DNA from: Lentisalinibacter sp964427415
GTDB taxonomy: Bacteria; Pseudomonadota; Gammaproteobacteria; Steroidobacterales; Woeseiaceae
Assembly (NCBI GenBank): GCA_964427415.1
Contig: CAYRUH010000002.1
Span: 124,001 to 188,000 of the forward strand
Direction of reading: 5' to 3'
DNA length: 64,000 nucleotides
This document shows positions 8,468 to 19,845 of this stretch, piece by piece (within the stretch, counting starts at the first letter, position 1; each line of letters opens with the position of its first letter). A program made the position numbers and the translations under genes. The notes beneath the pieces are model-generated. The model was not told where the DNA came from. It ran no database searches and saw nothing but the letters and a program-made list of their open reading frames with translations.

Positions 8468-9499
8468 GTGGATACCCTGACCCAGGCTGTGCTCGGCGCT
8501 TCCATCGGGGCCGCCGTGGCCGGTTACGGCGACCGTCGGCGCGGAGCCGCATGGGGAGCCGTCTGCGGCACGCTGCCCGACCTCGACGTGTTCGTGCCGT
8601 TGGGCGATCCGGTGGCGGATTTCACCTGGCATCGGGGCTACAGCCATTCGCTGTTCGTGCTGTGCGTCGCGGCGCCGGCGATCTGGTGGCTGATATCGCG
8701 CGTGGACGCCTCTGCCAGGCAGCAGTCGCGCCGCTGGCTCATGCTCGTCTGGCTTGCCCTGTTCACGCATCCGCTGCTCGACGCCTTTACCGTCTACGGC
8801 ACCCAGCTGTTCCTGCCATTCAGCAACCACCCGGTGAGCGGTTCGACCGTCTTCATCATCGACCCGGCGTTCACGCTGCCCCTGGCGGCCGGCCTCGTCG
8901 TTGCGCTGCTCGCCCGCGACGGCCCGCAGGCGCGGGCGGCCGTCGTCAGCGGCCTGACACTCGCCGTGGCCTACCTCGGCCTGTCCGTCGCCGCCAAGCT
9001 GCACGTGGAGCAGATGGCCCGCGATGCACTGGCGGAGGCGGGGATCGAACACCGGGGCGTGCTCACGACGCCGGCGCCATTCAATATCGTGCTGTGGCGC
9101 ATCGTCGCCATGGAGGAGGGCGGCTATCGCGAGGGCTTCTATTCGTTGCTGGATCCTCCCGGCACCCTGTCTTTCTCGAGACACGAGTCGCGCCCCGAGC
9201 TGCTTGACGGCATCCGCGGGGCCCGGGCCGTGCGACGTCTCACCTGGTTTACGCACGGTTTCTACCGCGTATCGCGACAGGCCGACCGGGTGGTAATCAC
9301 GGATCTGCGCATGGGCGTGGAGCCCGTTTACGTGTTCAGCTTCGCCGTCGGCCGGTTGCAGGAGGGCGGCGCCCGAGCCGCCGAGCCCGAGCAGCTGACG
9401 CCGCTGCGACCCGGGCCGGGACAGGTGGCGCGGCTGCTCCGCCGCGTCGCCGGGCCGGTCACCTCCGCGGAGGATTGCCGTACAATACCGGACTGCTGA
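8468..9499 (+). CDS. membrane-bound metal-dependent hydrolase, YdjM/DUF457 family
   Basis: 343 residues from the GTG at 8468 (GGGAGC upstream), giving MDTLTQAVLGASIGAAVAG, the standard start of this family. Family motifs are present: GTLPDLDVF, the metal-site HRGYSHSL (about residues 57-64) and HPLLDAF (about 101-107). Four to five hydrophobic segments lie in the first 190 residues and a soluble C-terminal half follows. YdjM is SOS-regulated in E. coli, but no LexA box is evident here. The biochemical substrate of the family is not settled. It is divergent from the TonB receptor and shares the operator region. It ends 29 bp before glnS and may be co-transcribed with it. Confidence 0.85.
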   Translation: MDTLTQAVLGASIGAAVAGYGDRRRGAAWGAVCGTLPDLDVFVPLGDPVADFTWHRGYSHSLFVLCVAAPAIWWLISRVDASARQQSRRWLMLVWLALFTHPLLDAFTVYGTQLFLPFSNHPVSGSTVFIIDPAFTLPLAAGLVVALLARDGPQARAAVVSGLTLAVAYLGLSVAAKLHVEQMARDALAEAGIEHRGVLTTPAPFNIVLWRIVAMEEGGYREGFYSLLDPPGTLSFSRHESRPELLDGIRGARAVRRLTWFTHGFYRVSRQADRVVITDLRMGVEPVYVFSFAVGRLQEGGARAAEPEQLTPLRPGPGQVARLLRRVAGPVTSAEDCRTIPDC

Positions 9500-9528
9500 T
9501 TCGCCCTCATCACCAGGCCGCCGACCCC

Positions 9529-11223
<1,695 letters not shown>

Positions 11224-11360
11224 CGATGGCGGGAGTGGACCTCAATATGTCTGCAAGCGCCTGAACGTGCACCTGATCAATTGCCGCTTCCGCTGCTGAC
11301 AGCGTCGGCTACCGACCCATCCGGCCGGTCGCAGCCTCTGCGATCGATGAGGACTCGTTG

Positions 11361-11810
11361 ATGACAACAGAAAAGATTGCGGAAAACTCAGTGTTCGGAA
11401 TGACGGCAGTTGTTCTGGGCTTCCTTGCCTTCGCGGCGGTCGTTGGACACTTCTTCGCAGGTCCCATCGATCCACCGCCACCCGTCGAAGTGTCTATCGC
11501 CGAGAAAGCTGTGAATATCCGCGATGCAACAGTCGCTGCGCTGAAAGGTGAGGAATATCGGGCGCCAAGCAGCACCAGGCCGAGCACGCTGGACGACTAT
11601 CTGACCTTGTCCTTCATCGGGCTGGCTGTGGCCGCGATTCTCATGTCCGTAATCGGTTTCATACGGCAGGAGCGATGGAGACCCAGCGTCGCCGGTGCAG
11701 TGCTTGGGGGGCTCGCGATCACATTTCAATTCGCGGTCGCCGTGTTCTTCGGTTTGCTCTGTGCGCTCGTCCTCGCGGCGGTCATCGACAAGTTGGACTT
11801 CGAGTTCTAG
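11361..11810 (+). CDS. small membrane protein of unknown function
   Basis: 149 residues, not recognised. Three to four hydrophobic segments are visible: about residues 12-33 (FGMTAVVLGFLAFAAVVGHF), 82-100 and 110-145. A hydrophilic stretch with PPPPVEVSIAEKAVNIRD lies between the first two. The ATG at 11361 has GGA eight bases upstream; a TTG immediately before it is less likely. The gene and its flanks look distinctly less GC-rich than the neighbours, which hints at foreign origin or weak codon selection. It stands alone between glnS and a glycosyltransferase, with 137 and 88 bp gaps and no visible operon partner. Confidence 0.7.
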   Translation: MTTEKIAENSVFGMTAVVLGFLAFAAVVGHFFAGPIDPPPPVEVSIAEKAVNIRDATVAALKGEEYRAPSSTRPSTLDDYLTLSFIGLAVAAILMSVIGFIRQERWRPSVAGAVLGGLAITFQFAVAVFFGLLCALVLAAVIDKLDFEF

Positions 11811-11898
11811 CTCGGTCCGCGGCGCCACGATCTGAAGCGCTCCTTCTGAATTGTCGCCATAGCCTCTACCCTGTGGTCATGACGACCCGGGTTCCACT

Positions 11899-13179
11899 TT
11901 GAATGTACTGATCCAGACCGCCGGTTCGCGGGGTGACGTCGAGCCCTATGTCGCGCTGGGCCAGGGTCTGCTGCGTGCCGGCCATCGGGTGACGGTCAAT
12001 ACCTGCGATCGTTTCCGTGACTTCGTCGCGCAGCGCGGCCTCGATTACGTCTATCTCAACAGCGGCCTGATCGACCTGCTGGATACCGAGGTCGGCCGCG
12101 GCGCGATCGAAGACATGGGCAGCTTCTTCCGCGCCATCCGCACGGTACCCCGGCTCATGCGCGAGAGCAGTGACATCCAGCGCTCGATGCTGGCAGAAGG
12201 ATGGGACGCGGCGAGATCGGTCGACCCGGACCTGATCCTGTTCAATTCCAAGATGGCGGGAGCTCAATACGCCGAGAAGCTCGGCGTTCCCTCCGTCCTG
12301 GCCATGCCGCTGCCGCAGTTCGTGCCGACGAGTGCATTCCCCGCGCTTGGCTTCCCGCGACTCCCGCTTGGCCGCTCATACAACCGTCTTACCTACAGGG
12401 TGGTGCATGCCGCCGCCGACCGGATCGGCGGGAAGTTCGTCAGCGCATGGAGGCGCGCGCATGGTCTGCCGCCGGCTGAGGGTCTCGGTCTCCTGCGGCG
12501 AGGCGACGGCGCTGCGGTCCCGGTACTGCACTGCTACAGCGAGAACGTCCTCCCGCGTCCGGACGACTGGCCCGACCACGTCTGCGTCACCGGCTACTGG
12601 TTTCTCGACCGAGCCGAGGCGTGGTCGCCGCCGGCCGGGCTGACAGACTTCCTGGATGCCGGACCGGCGCCGGTCCACGTCGGCTTCGGCAGCATGGCAG
12701 GGCGCGATCCGGCACGGACGACGGCCATCGTACTCGAGGCGATTGCACGGACGGGCCGGCGCTGCATCCTGGTGACAGGGTGGGGCGGGCTGGTGCCCGA
12801 GGCCGTCCCGGACGATGTGTACGTCATCGATGCGGTGCCTTACGACTGGCTGCTGCCCCGGGTCGCCGCCACCGTCCACCACGGCGGCGCCGGCACCACT
12901 GCGGCCGGCCTGCGGGCCGGGCGGCCGACCGTGATCTGCCCCTTCTTCGGCGACCAGCCTTTCTGGGGTCGGCGCGTCCGGGAGCTCGGCGTGGGTCCCG
13001 CGCCGATTCCGCAGAAGAAATTGAGCGCGGCCGCGCTGGCCAGCGCCATCGAGCGTGCCTATACCGATGCCGCAATCGGTCGGAGGGCTGCAGAGCTGGG
13101 GGCGCAGATTCGTCGGGAAGACGGCATCGGCCGTGCGGTGCGTCTGCTGGAGCGCCTGGCGGAGCAGGGGCGGAGTTAA
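11899..13179 (+). CDS. glycosyltransferase family 1, sterol/macrolide glucosyltransferase-like
   Basis: 426 residues with a GT-B fold. The N terminus MNVLIQTAGSRGDVEPYVAL matches the acceptor domain of bacterial and fungal sterol- or antibiotic-type glucosyltransferases. The C-terminal donor site carries VHHGGAGTTAAGLRAG (about residues 330-345) and DQPFWGRR, the counterpart of the UDP-sugar binding motif. It should transfer a nucleotide-activated sugar to a lipophilic acceptor at the inner membrane surface. The start is a TTG at 11899 with only a weak ribosome site, but it gives the conserved N terminus, so it is preferred. No biosynthetic partner genes are adjacent and the acceptor is unknown. 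Confidence 0.85.
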   Translation: MNVLIQTAGSRGDVEPYVALGQGLLRAGHRVTVNTCDRFRDFVAQRGLDYVYLNSGLIDLLDTEVGRGAIEDMGSFFRAIRTVPRLMRESSDIQRSMLAEGWDAARSVDPDLILFNSKMAGAQYAEKLGVPSVLAMPLPQFVPTSAFPALGFPRLPLGRSYNRLTYRVVHAAADRIGGKFVSAWRRAHGLPPAEGLGLLRRGDGAAVPVLHCYSENVLPRPDDWPDHVCVTGYWFLDRAEAWSPPAGLTDFLDAGPAPVHVGFGSMAGRDPARTTAIVLEAIARTGRRCILVTGWGGLVPEAVPDDVYVIDAVPYDWLLPRVAATVHHGGAGTTAAGLRAGRPTVICPFFGDQPFWGRRVRELGVGPAPIPQKKLSAAALASAIERAYTDAAIGRRAAELGAQIRREDGIGRAVRLLERLAEQGRS

Positions 13180-13212
13180 CGCGCTTGCAAGCCGGAGAAT
13201 TCCGGCGGTTCT

Positions 13213-13338
13213 TCAGCCCCAGAGGCGATCCGTCGCGATCGCGGCGCCCTCGGCCAGGGAGGCGAGCTTGCCCCAGGCCACCTCCGGGTCGATGCCCTGC
13301 ATGCCCACGTGCACGCTGAAGCCGCAGTCGACATCAGC
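13213..13338 (-). pseudogene. C-terminal remnant of a MetE-like (cobalamin-independent methionine synthase family) gene
   Basis: Read on the minus strand in the frame ending at the TGA at 13213-13215, about 40 codons encode DVDCGFSVHVGMQGIDPEV, then AWGKLASLAEGA and ATDRLWG. This is the typical C-terminal end of MetE-like methyltransferases (zinc-ligand DCGF, followed by AWAKL and LAEGA). There is no room for the rest: the frame runs directly into the tail of the DUF62 gene, overlapping its stop codon. It therefore looks like the stump of a deleted gene, not an expressed protein. Confidence 0.65.
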
Positions 13339-14128
13339 CGGCCTCGGTCACGCGCACCGGTGCTCCGCGGTCGAGACCGAGCCCCATGGCTGCGTTACCC
13401 TCCGCCCGCGCGATCTCCAGCACGCCGAAGGAGTTCAACAGCGCCAGATACTCGCCGGGCTTCGCGCGCCCGTAGGTCTCTTTCAATTCGAACTCGTGGC
13501 CGCCGGCGAGAATCAGCGGGCGCTCGAAGCTCTCCAGGAATTCCTCGCCGATATTCGTGATCAGGTTGCCGAAGTTGTCCACGGTCACGACCACGCCGAC
13601 GACGCGGCCGTTGGCGCTCTCGGGCTCGTCCAGCCAGCCCGGCGTCCAGTCGTCCGCGCGGGGGCCCAGATCAGAGGGCGCGAGCCGTCCTGACGCGAGC
13701 TCGGCAGCCAGCGGGGCGAAGATGTCCCGGCCGTGGAACGTGGCACTGGCCGGCGGCAGCGACAGGGACTCCAGGCCGGCGGCGTCCAGCCGGTAGACCG
13801 CCGCGTCGGCGACCGTATCGAGCAGCGGCGCCAGCAGGCCGTTGTCCGGCGCGAGGAAGACATGCCGGTCGGCCTCGACGGCGATGATCTCCCGCTCGGT
13901 GCCCACGCCGGGGTCCACCACGGCCACGTGCACCGTGCCCGGCGAGAAATAGTAATACGAGCGCTGCAGCCAGAAGCCGGCCTCAGCGGGCCAGTGCACC
14001 GGGATCTCGTGGGTGAGGTCGACGATCTTCGCGTCCCGGAAGCGCGCCAGGATGACGCCCTTCATCACGCCGACGAAGGGCCCCTTGTGACCGAAGTCCG
14101 TGGTGATGGTGACGACGCCGGAAGCCAT
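13334..14128 (-). CDS. SAM-dependent hydrolase (adenosine-forming), DUF62/chlorinase-fluorinase family
   Basis: 264 residues. The N terminus VTITTDFGHKGPFVGVMKG and the motif VAVVDPGVGTEREI (about residues 68-81) are hallmarks of the DUF62 family. Its common members split S-adenosylmethionine to adenosine and methionine with water; true halogenases are rare relatives. The C-terminal beta-barrel domain (NLITNIGEEFLE onwards) is complete up to VRVTEAG. No halogenase-type insertion was recognised, so hydrolase is the safer call. The stop codon overlaps the MetE-like remnant, so the 3' end lies exactly at an apparent deletion junction. Confidence 0.85.
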   Translation of the reverse strand: MASGVVTITTDFGHKGPFVGVMKGVILARFRDAKIVDLTHEIPVHWPAEAGFWLQRSYYYFSPGTVHVAVVDPGVGTEREIIAVEADRHVFLAPDNGLLAPLLDTVADAAVYRLDAAGLESLSLPPASATFHGRDIFAPLAAELASGRLAPSDLGPRADDWTPGWLDEPESANGRVVGVVVTVDNFGNLITNIGEEFLESFERPLILAGGHEFELKETYGRAKPGEYLALLNSFGVLEIARAEGNAAMGLGLDRGAPVRVTEAG

Positions 14129-14191
14129 CGCTGCACGCTCTGCCCTCGATAGGAAGCGTTTAGCTTACCCCAGCCGCGGCCGGGCGGGCAG

Positions 14192-14944
14192 TCAGGCGGT
14201 GGCGGGATCCGCCGTGCGCCGGGCGCGGTGCCACCAGCGTGCCCAGTAGATGAACGGCGTGTCGATGATGGCGATGGCGACCTTGAACAGGTACTTGGCC
14301 GCGCCCAGCTGCAGGGCGGTGGCAAGGTCGACCACGCCCCACCACACCACCAGCGAATACAGCGCCGTGTCGAGGGCCTGGGAGGCCATCGTGGAGCCGG
14401 TATTGCGCAGCCACAGGAAGCGCCCGCCGGTGGCCTGGCGGATGCGGTGGAAGGCCCAGACGTCGAAGCTCTGACTGATGAGGTAGGCGAGCAGCGAGCC
14501 GGCCACGAAGCGAGGCGTGAAGTCCAGGATGGTGACGAAGGCCTCGTGCACGTCGCGGGAGAACGCCGCGGTCTTCGGGTCCGTGGAAGGCAGGTACTGC
14601 AGGCCGAGGCTCAGCATGATGACGATGATCACGCTGACGAAAAAGCCCAGTCGCACCGCCTGGTTGGCCGCCTTGCGGCCGTAGTTCTCGCTCAAGACGT
14701 CCGTGGCGAAGAAGATACTGGAGTAGAAGATCACGCCGAGGCTGGTCTGCAGGCCGAAGATCTCGGTGAGCTTCGGCCCCTGCAGATTGGCGAGAATAAT
14801 GGCGGTGACGATCGCCGCCTGCAGCCCGGCCCGGCCGAACAGTCGGAACAGAATCACGGTGAAGGCAAGGTCGGCGACCAGCGTGGTCAGCCAGAGTGCC
14901 TCCTGGTTTGCGGCAAAGAACGCGGACAGTGCTTCGGGGAACAT
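14192..14944 (-). CDS. yhhQ: queuosine precursor transporter, YhhQ family
   Basis: 250-residue integral membrane protein of the DUF165/Vut_1 family with six or so hydrophobic segments. Family-type sequence is visible in NLQGPKLTEIFGL, ATDVLSENYGRKAA (about residues 80-93), and SLLAYLISQSFDVWAFHR. E. coli YhhQ imports the queuosine precursors preQ0/preQ1 across the inner membrane. ATG at 14944. It lies between the DUF62 gene (63 bp) and the acyl-CoA dehydrogenase pair (68 bp) on the same strand, with no obvious functional link. Confidence 0.88.
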   Translation of the reverse strand: MFPEALSAFFAANQEALWLTTLVADLAFTVILFRLFGRAGLQAAIVTAIILANLQGPKLTEIFGLQTSLGVIFYSSIFFATDVLSENYGRKAANQAVRLGFFVSVIIVIMLSLGLQYLPSTDPKTAAFSRDVHEAFVTILDFTPRFVAGSLLAYLISQSFDVWAFHRIRQATGGRFLWLRNTGSTMASQALDTALYSLVVWWGVVDLATALQLGAAKYLFKVAIAIIDTPFIYWARWWHRARRTADPATA

Positions 14945-15012
14945 GGACTATCCGCAAGTGCGGAGCGCGGTGCCCGCAACCGCAAGCGGCGGGCACCGTG
15001 TCTCCCTATGCC

Positions 15013-16146
15013 TCACATCAGGTCGGCGTAGCGCTCGACGTGGTAGTCGGCATTGCCGAACAGCGTATTGATGACGGTTAGCCGTTTGAAGTAGTGGGCC
15101 ACGTCCATCTCCCAGCTGACACCCATGCCGCCGTGCAGCTGGACGGCCTCCTCGCCGATCTGCCGGCCGGCCGTGCCCACCTGGTACTTGATGGCGCTGA
15201 TGGCCCGCCTGGCTTCATCGGCGTCCTCGCTCTCCTGGGCCATCACCGCCCAGAGCAGCAGGGACTTGGTCTGCTCGTAGAGTATGAACATCTCGACCAT
15301 GCGGTGCTGCAGGGCCTGGAAGGCGGCGATGGGCACGCCGAACTGGACCCGGCTCTTGGTGTACTCCAGGGTCTTGTGGTTCAGCTTCTCCATGATGCCC
15401 ACGGCCTCGGCGCAGACGGCCAGTGTGGCTTCCCGGATCACCGATTCGATGATCGCAAATGCCTTGCCGTCCTCGCCGAGACGCTGCGTGGCGGGTACGC
15501 GAACGTCCTTGAACGTGATCTCCGCGCCCTTCTGGCCGTCTACGGTGGCATAGCCGCGCCGTTTCAGGCCGTCGCTGTCGGCGGCAAGAACGAACAGGCT
15601 GATGCCGTCCTCGTCCTTCTGCTCGCCGGCGGTGCGCGCGCTGACGACCAGCACGTCGGCCGTGGCGCCATTCAGCACCACGCCCTTCTCGCCGCTCAGC
15701 ACGTAGTGGTCACCGTCCTTCTCCGCACTCAGTGCAACGTCGGCGAGACGGTAGCGGCTCTGGGGTTCGAGATAGGCGAAAGCGCCCGTCTTCGAACCTT
15801 CGATCAGCGGCATCAGCCAGTCGGCCTTCTGCGCGTCATCGGCGGTGCGTGCGAGCACGCCGCCTGCAAGCACGATGCTGGCGAGGTAGGGCTCCACCAC
15901 CAGGCCGCGGCCGAACTGCTCCATGATCAGCATCAGCTCCACCGGTCCGCCGTCCAGCCCGCCGTCCTCTTCGGCGAAGGGCACGGCGGTCCAGCCCAGA
16001 TTGGCGAACTCCTGCCAGTCATCGGCGCTGTAGCCCAGCTCGCTCTCCGAGTGCTTCATACGCTTCTCGAAGTCGTAATCGTTGTCGATGAATTTCGCCA
16101 CGCTGTCCTGCAGCAGTGACTGTTCTTCGGTGATCGCAAAATCCAT
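15013..16146 (-). CDS. acyl-CoA dehydrogenase, smaller partner of a gene pair
   Basis: 377 residues with the three-domain acyl-CoA dehydrogenase fold. The N-terminal helical domain begins MDFAITEEQSLLQDSVAK, the middle beta domain spans about 125-230, and the C-terminal helices include QLHGGMGVSWEMD (about 338-350). The catalytic glutamate seen in single-chain enzymes is not evident at the YEGT position. It starts 31 bp after the larger dehydrogenase gene with GGAG upstream, so the two are co-transcribed. Adjacent dehydrogenase pairs of this kind form alpha2-beta2 enzymes acting on steroid side-chain or ring acyl-CoAs in actinobacteria and some proteobacteria. That role is inferred from the arrangement. 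Confidence 0.88.
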   Translation of the reverse strand: MDFAITEEQSLLQDSVAKFIDNDYDFEKRMKHSESELGYSADDWQEFANLGWTAVPFAEEDGGLDGGPVELMLIMEQFGRGLVVEPYLASIVLAGGVLARTADDAQKADWLMPLIEGSKTGAFAYLEPQSRYRLADVALSAEKDGDHYVLSGEKGVVLNGATADVLVVSARTAGEQKDEDGISLFVLAADSDGLKRRGYATVDGQKGAEITFKDVRVPATQRLGEDGKAFAIIESVIREATLAVCAEAVGIMEKLNHKTLEYTKSRVQFGVPIAAFQALQHRMVEMFILYEQTKSLLLWAVMAQESEDADEARRAISAIKYQVGTAGRQIGEEAVQLHGGMGVSWEMDVAHYFKRLTVINTLFGNADYHVERYADLM

Positions 16147-16177
16147 GCTCTATTCTCCGCGTAAGGGGCTACCGGCT

Positions 16178-17380
<1,203 letters not shown>

Positions 17381-17716
17381 GATGCTGTCCTGATACTGAC
17401 AAGTGGGGTCAGAGACCCGGTGTCTGCGGCCGCGCCCGGTCGGGCACGCAACAGGCGCTGCGGCCGCAGCGGAGGCGGCTGCCGAAACAGTCCCGGCAGT
17501 GTGCCCGGGACCCCCTCATAATCCTCAGAATAGCACTATATTGCACTGCACAACAATGCGCTGAACCCCGCACAAATCCGGACAGAACCTGTGTTCCGGC
17601 GGCGTATCGGCCGCTCGACAAGGAGCGCCGTCACCGTGCTATGGTTTCGGGGTAACGGCGCCGGGAGCGGTCGGATCGCCCGCGGCACCGGTGCGTTGCA
17701 CGGCAGAGGAAACACC
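17381..17716. promoter_or_regulatory. divergent intergenic region between the dehydrogenase pair and moaA
   Basis: 336 bp without a gene. An AT-rich patch at 17527-17556 holds a plausible minus-strand sigma-70 promoter: TTGTTG (caacaa at 17551-17556), an 18-bp spacer, and TATTCT (agaata at 17527-17532). It also contains the short hairpin GGGTC-AGA-GACCC at 17406-17418 and the palindrome CTGCGGCCGCAG at 17458-17469. I see no convincing moaA promoter and no clear molybdenum-cofactor riboswitch. Confidence 0.4.
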
Positions 17717-18757
17717 ATGACCCGCGGCACACCCGAGACACCGGTCGTCACCGATGCGCTGGCGCGCCCGTTGCGCGACCTGCGCATCTCGGTGCTCGAC
17801 CGCTGCAATTTCCGCTGCCCCTATTGCATGCCGGAGTCCACTTTCCATGCGGACTACCAGTTCCTGAAGCAGCGCCAGCGCCTCACCTTCGACGAGATCC
17901 ACCGCGTGGCGCGCGCCGCGGCGGGCCTCGGCGTCACCAAGCTGCGGCTGACCGGCGGCGAGCCCCTGCTGGAGAAGCGGCTGCCGGAACTGGTCTCGCT
18001 GCTCGCGGGCATCCCGGGCGTCGAAGACCTCGCGCTGACCACCAACGGCATGCTGCTGGTGCCGGTGGCGGGCCGTCTGGCCGAGGCGGGACTGTCCCGT
18101 GTCACGATCAGCCTGGACAGCCTGGACCCGGACGTCTTCCGGCGCATGAGCGGCGGGCGCGGCAGACTCGAGGACGTGCTCGACGGCATTCGCGCGGCGG
18201 AGGAGGCCGGCCTCGCGCCGGTGAAGATCAACGCGGTCATCCAGAAAGGCGTCAATGATCACACCGTGCCGGAGTTGCTCGAGTATTTCCGCGGCACTGG
18301 CCACATCGTGCGGCTGATCGAGTACATGGACGTCGGCAACCGCAACGGCTGGCGCATGGACGAGGTGGTGCCCTCCCGGGAACTGCTCGCGCGCATCGCT
18401 GCGCGCTGGCCGCTTGTGCCGCTGGGCCGCAACTACCCGGGCGAGGTGGCGCGGCGCTACGTGTACGAGGACGGGTCCGGCGAGATCGGTTTCATCTCGA
18501 GCGTGACCGAGCCGTTCTGCGGCACCTGCAATCGGGCCCGGCTGTCGGCCGACGGCACGCTGTACACGTGTCTGTTCGCCAGCCACGGCACGGATCTGCG
18601 CGAGGTGCTTCGCGACGGCGCAGACGTGGACGAGCTTGCCGATATAATTCGCAGGATCTGGCTGCAGCGCGCCGACCGCTACAGCGAGCTGAGGACGCCG
18701 GGCGCGGCCCAGGCGCACGTTCTGCGTAAGGTCGAGATGTATCGGATCGGCGGCTGA
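17717..18757 (+). CDS. moaA: GTP 3',8-cyclase (molybdenum cofactor biosynthesis)
   Basis: 346-residue radical-SAM enzyme making 3',8-cyclo-GTP, the first step of molybdopterin synthesis. The N-terminal cluster motif is CNFRCPYC (about residues 30-37). The C-terminal cluster motif is FCGTCNRARLSADG followed by the third Cys in YTCLF. The chain ends in the essential Gly-Gly (YRIGG). The ATG at 17717 follows AGAGGA at good distance; the upstream in-frame extension has no ribosome site. First gene of the moaA-moaC-mobA-moaD-moaE operon. Confidence 0.97.
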   Translation: MTRGTPETPVVTDALARPLRDLRISVLDRCNFRCPYCMPESTFHADYQFLKQRQRLTFDEIHRVARAAAGLGVTKLRLTGGEPLLEKRLPELVSLLAGIPGVEDLALTTNGMLLVPVAGRLAEAGLSRVTISLDSLDPDVFRRMSGGRGRLEDVLDGIRAAEEAGLAPVKINAVIQKGVNDHTVPELLEYFRGTGHIVRLIEYMDVGNRNGWRMDEVVPSRELLARIAARWPLVPLGRNYPGEVARRYVYEDGSGEIGFISSVTEPFCGTCNRARLSADGTLYTCLFASHGTDLREVLRDGADVDELADIIRRIWLQRADRYSELRTPGAAQAHVLRKVEMYRIGG

Positions 18758-18776
18758 GCGCAGCGGAGCGGGAGCA

Positions 18777-19262
18777 ATGACATCATCCGATCTCAGTCAC
18801 GTCGATGATCAGGGCAGGCCGCGGATGGTCGATGTGGGCGGCAAGGCCGTGACCCGGCGGGAGGCCGTCGCGCGCACGCTGATCCGCCTGCCCGCGGCGG
18901 TCGCATCCCGGCTCGCCGACGGCGAGCTGACTACGGCCAAGGGCCCGGTGTTCGCGACCGCGGTCGTTGCCGGCGTGATGGCCGCCAAGCGCACCCACGA
19001 ACTGATCCCGTTCTGCCATCCGCTCGGGCTGGACGACTGTGCCATCGACGTGGAGGTGCGCGACCCGGCGACGCTGGCCGTCACCTGCCGCTGTCGCATC
19101 ACCGCGAAGACGGGCGTGGAGATGGAGGCGCTGACCGGCGCGAGCGTCGCTGCGCTGACCGTCTACGACATGTGCAAGGCGCTGTCCCACGACATCGTCA
19201 TCGGCGAGACCCGCCTGATCTCGAAGACCGGAGGCAAGAGTGACTTTCATCACGCGGACTGA
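18777..19262 (+). CDS. moaC: cyclic pyranopterin monophosphate synthase
   Basis: 161 residues; converts cyclo-GTP made by MoaA into cPMP. Conserved residues are visible in TTAKGPVF (Lys), PFCHPLGLDD (His) and TGVEMEALTGAS (about residues 118-129). ATG at 18777 with GGGAG upstream, 19 bp after moaA. Its 3' end overlaps mobA by 23 bp, so translation of the two is probably coupled. Confidence 0.97.
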   Translation: MTSSDLSHVDDQGRPRMVDVGGKAVTRREAVARTLIRLPAAVASRLADGELTTAKGPVFATAVVAGVMAAKRTHELIPFCHPLGLDDCAIDVEVRDPATLAVTCRCRITAKTGVEMEALTGASVAALTVYDMCKALSHDIVIGETRLISKTGGKSDFHHAD

Positions 19263-19845
19263 CGACCGCACGGCGGTCTATGGCCTGGTGCTCGCCGGCG
19301 GGCGCAGCCGGCGCATGGGCCGCGACAAGGCGGCGCTGGCGATCGGCGGCGACGAGAGCCAGCTGGCCCGCTCCGTCGCGCTGCTGCGCCGGCATATCAC
19401 GAAGGTATTCGTCTCCGTGCGCGCCGACCAGCGCAACGACCCGGCCCGGGCCGGCTTCGACCTCATCGAGGACCGTTACGACGGCAAGGGGCCGGCCGCC
19501 GGCATCCTCTCCGCGCTGGAGACCTTCCCCGGTGTCTCCTGGCTGGTGCTCGCCTGCGATCTGCCCCGGGTGGACGACGAGACCATTGCCGTGCTGCTGG
19601 ACAACGCCGACCCGGGCTTTGCGGCGACCGCCTACCGAAGCGTGAATGACGGCCTGCCGGAGCCGCTATGCGCGGTCTGGCACCCCCGCGCCGCGGCCCT
19701 GCTGCGCGAGCAGTTCGAGCAGGACAGGCTGTGCCCGCGCAAGGCGCTGATCGGCTGGTCCGTGCCGCTGCTGGTCCAGCCCACTCCGGGCGCGCTGGAC
19801 AACGTAAATACGCCCGAGGACCTGGCACGGGTGGCGGGTTCGTGA
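19240..19845 (+). CDS. mobA: molybdenum cofactor guanylyltransferase
   Basis: 201 residues; attaches GMP to molybdenum cofactor to form the bis-MGD type used by DMSO-reductase family enzymes. The nucleotide-binding N terminus GLVLAGGRSRRMGRDKAAL (about residues 12-30) is diagnostic. ACDLPRVDDE is the metal-binding Asp region. The start is GTG at 19240 with GGAGG six bases upstream, inside the end of moaC. It overlaps moaD by GTGA. Confidence 0.93.
   Translation: MTFITRTDDRTAVYGLVLAGGRSRRMGRDKAALAIGGDESQLARSVALLRRHITKVFVSVRADQRNDPARAGFDLIEDRYDGKGPAAGILSALETFPGVSWLVLACDLPRVDDETIAVLLDNADPGFAATAYRSVNDGLPEPLCAVWHPRAAALLREQFEQDRLCPRKALIGWSVPLLVQPTPGALDNVNTPEDLARVAGS

Noticed and set aside
13334..14128. 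A SAM-dependent halogenase (fluorinase/chlorinase)
   Set aside because: The DUF62 motifs are those of the common hydroxide-adding members and no halogenation cluster or fluorinase-type insertion was seen.
17560..17716. Molybdenum-cofactor riboswitch before moaA
   Set aside because: I could not trace the conserved helices of the Moco RNA in this stretch; a covariance-model search would settle it.
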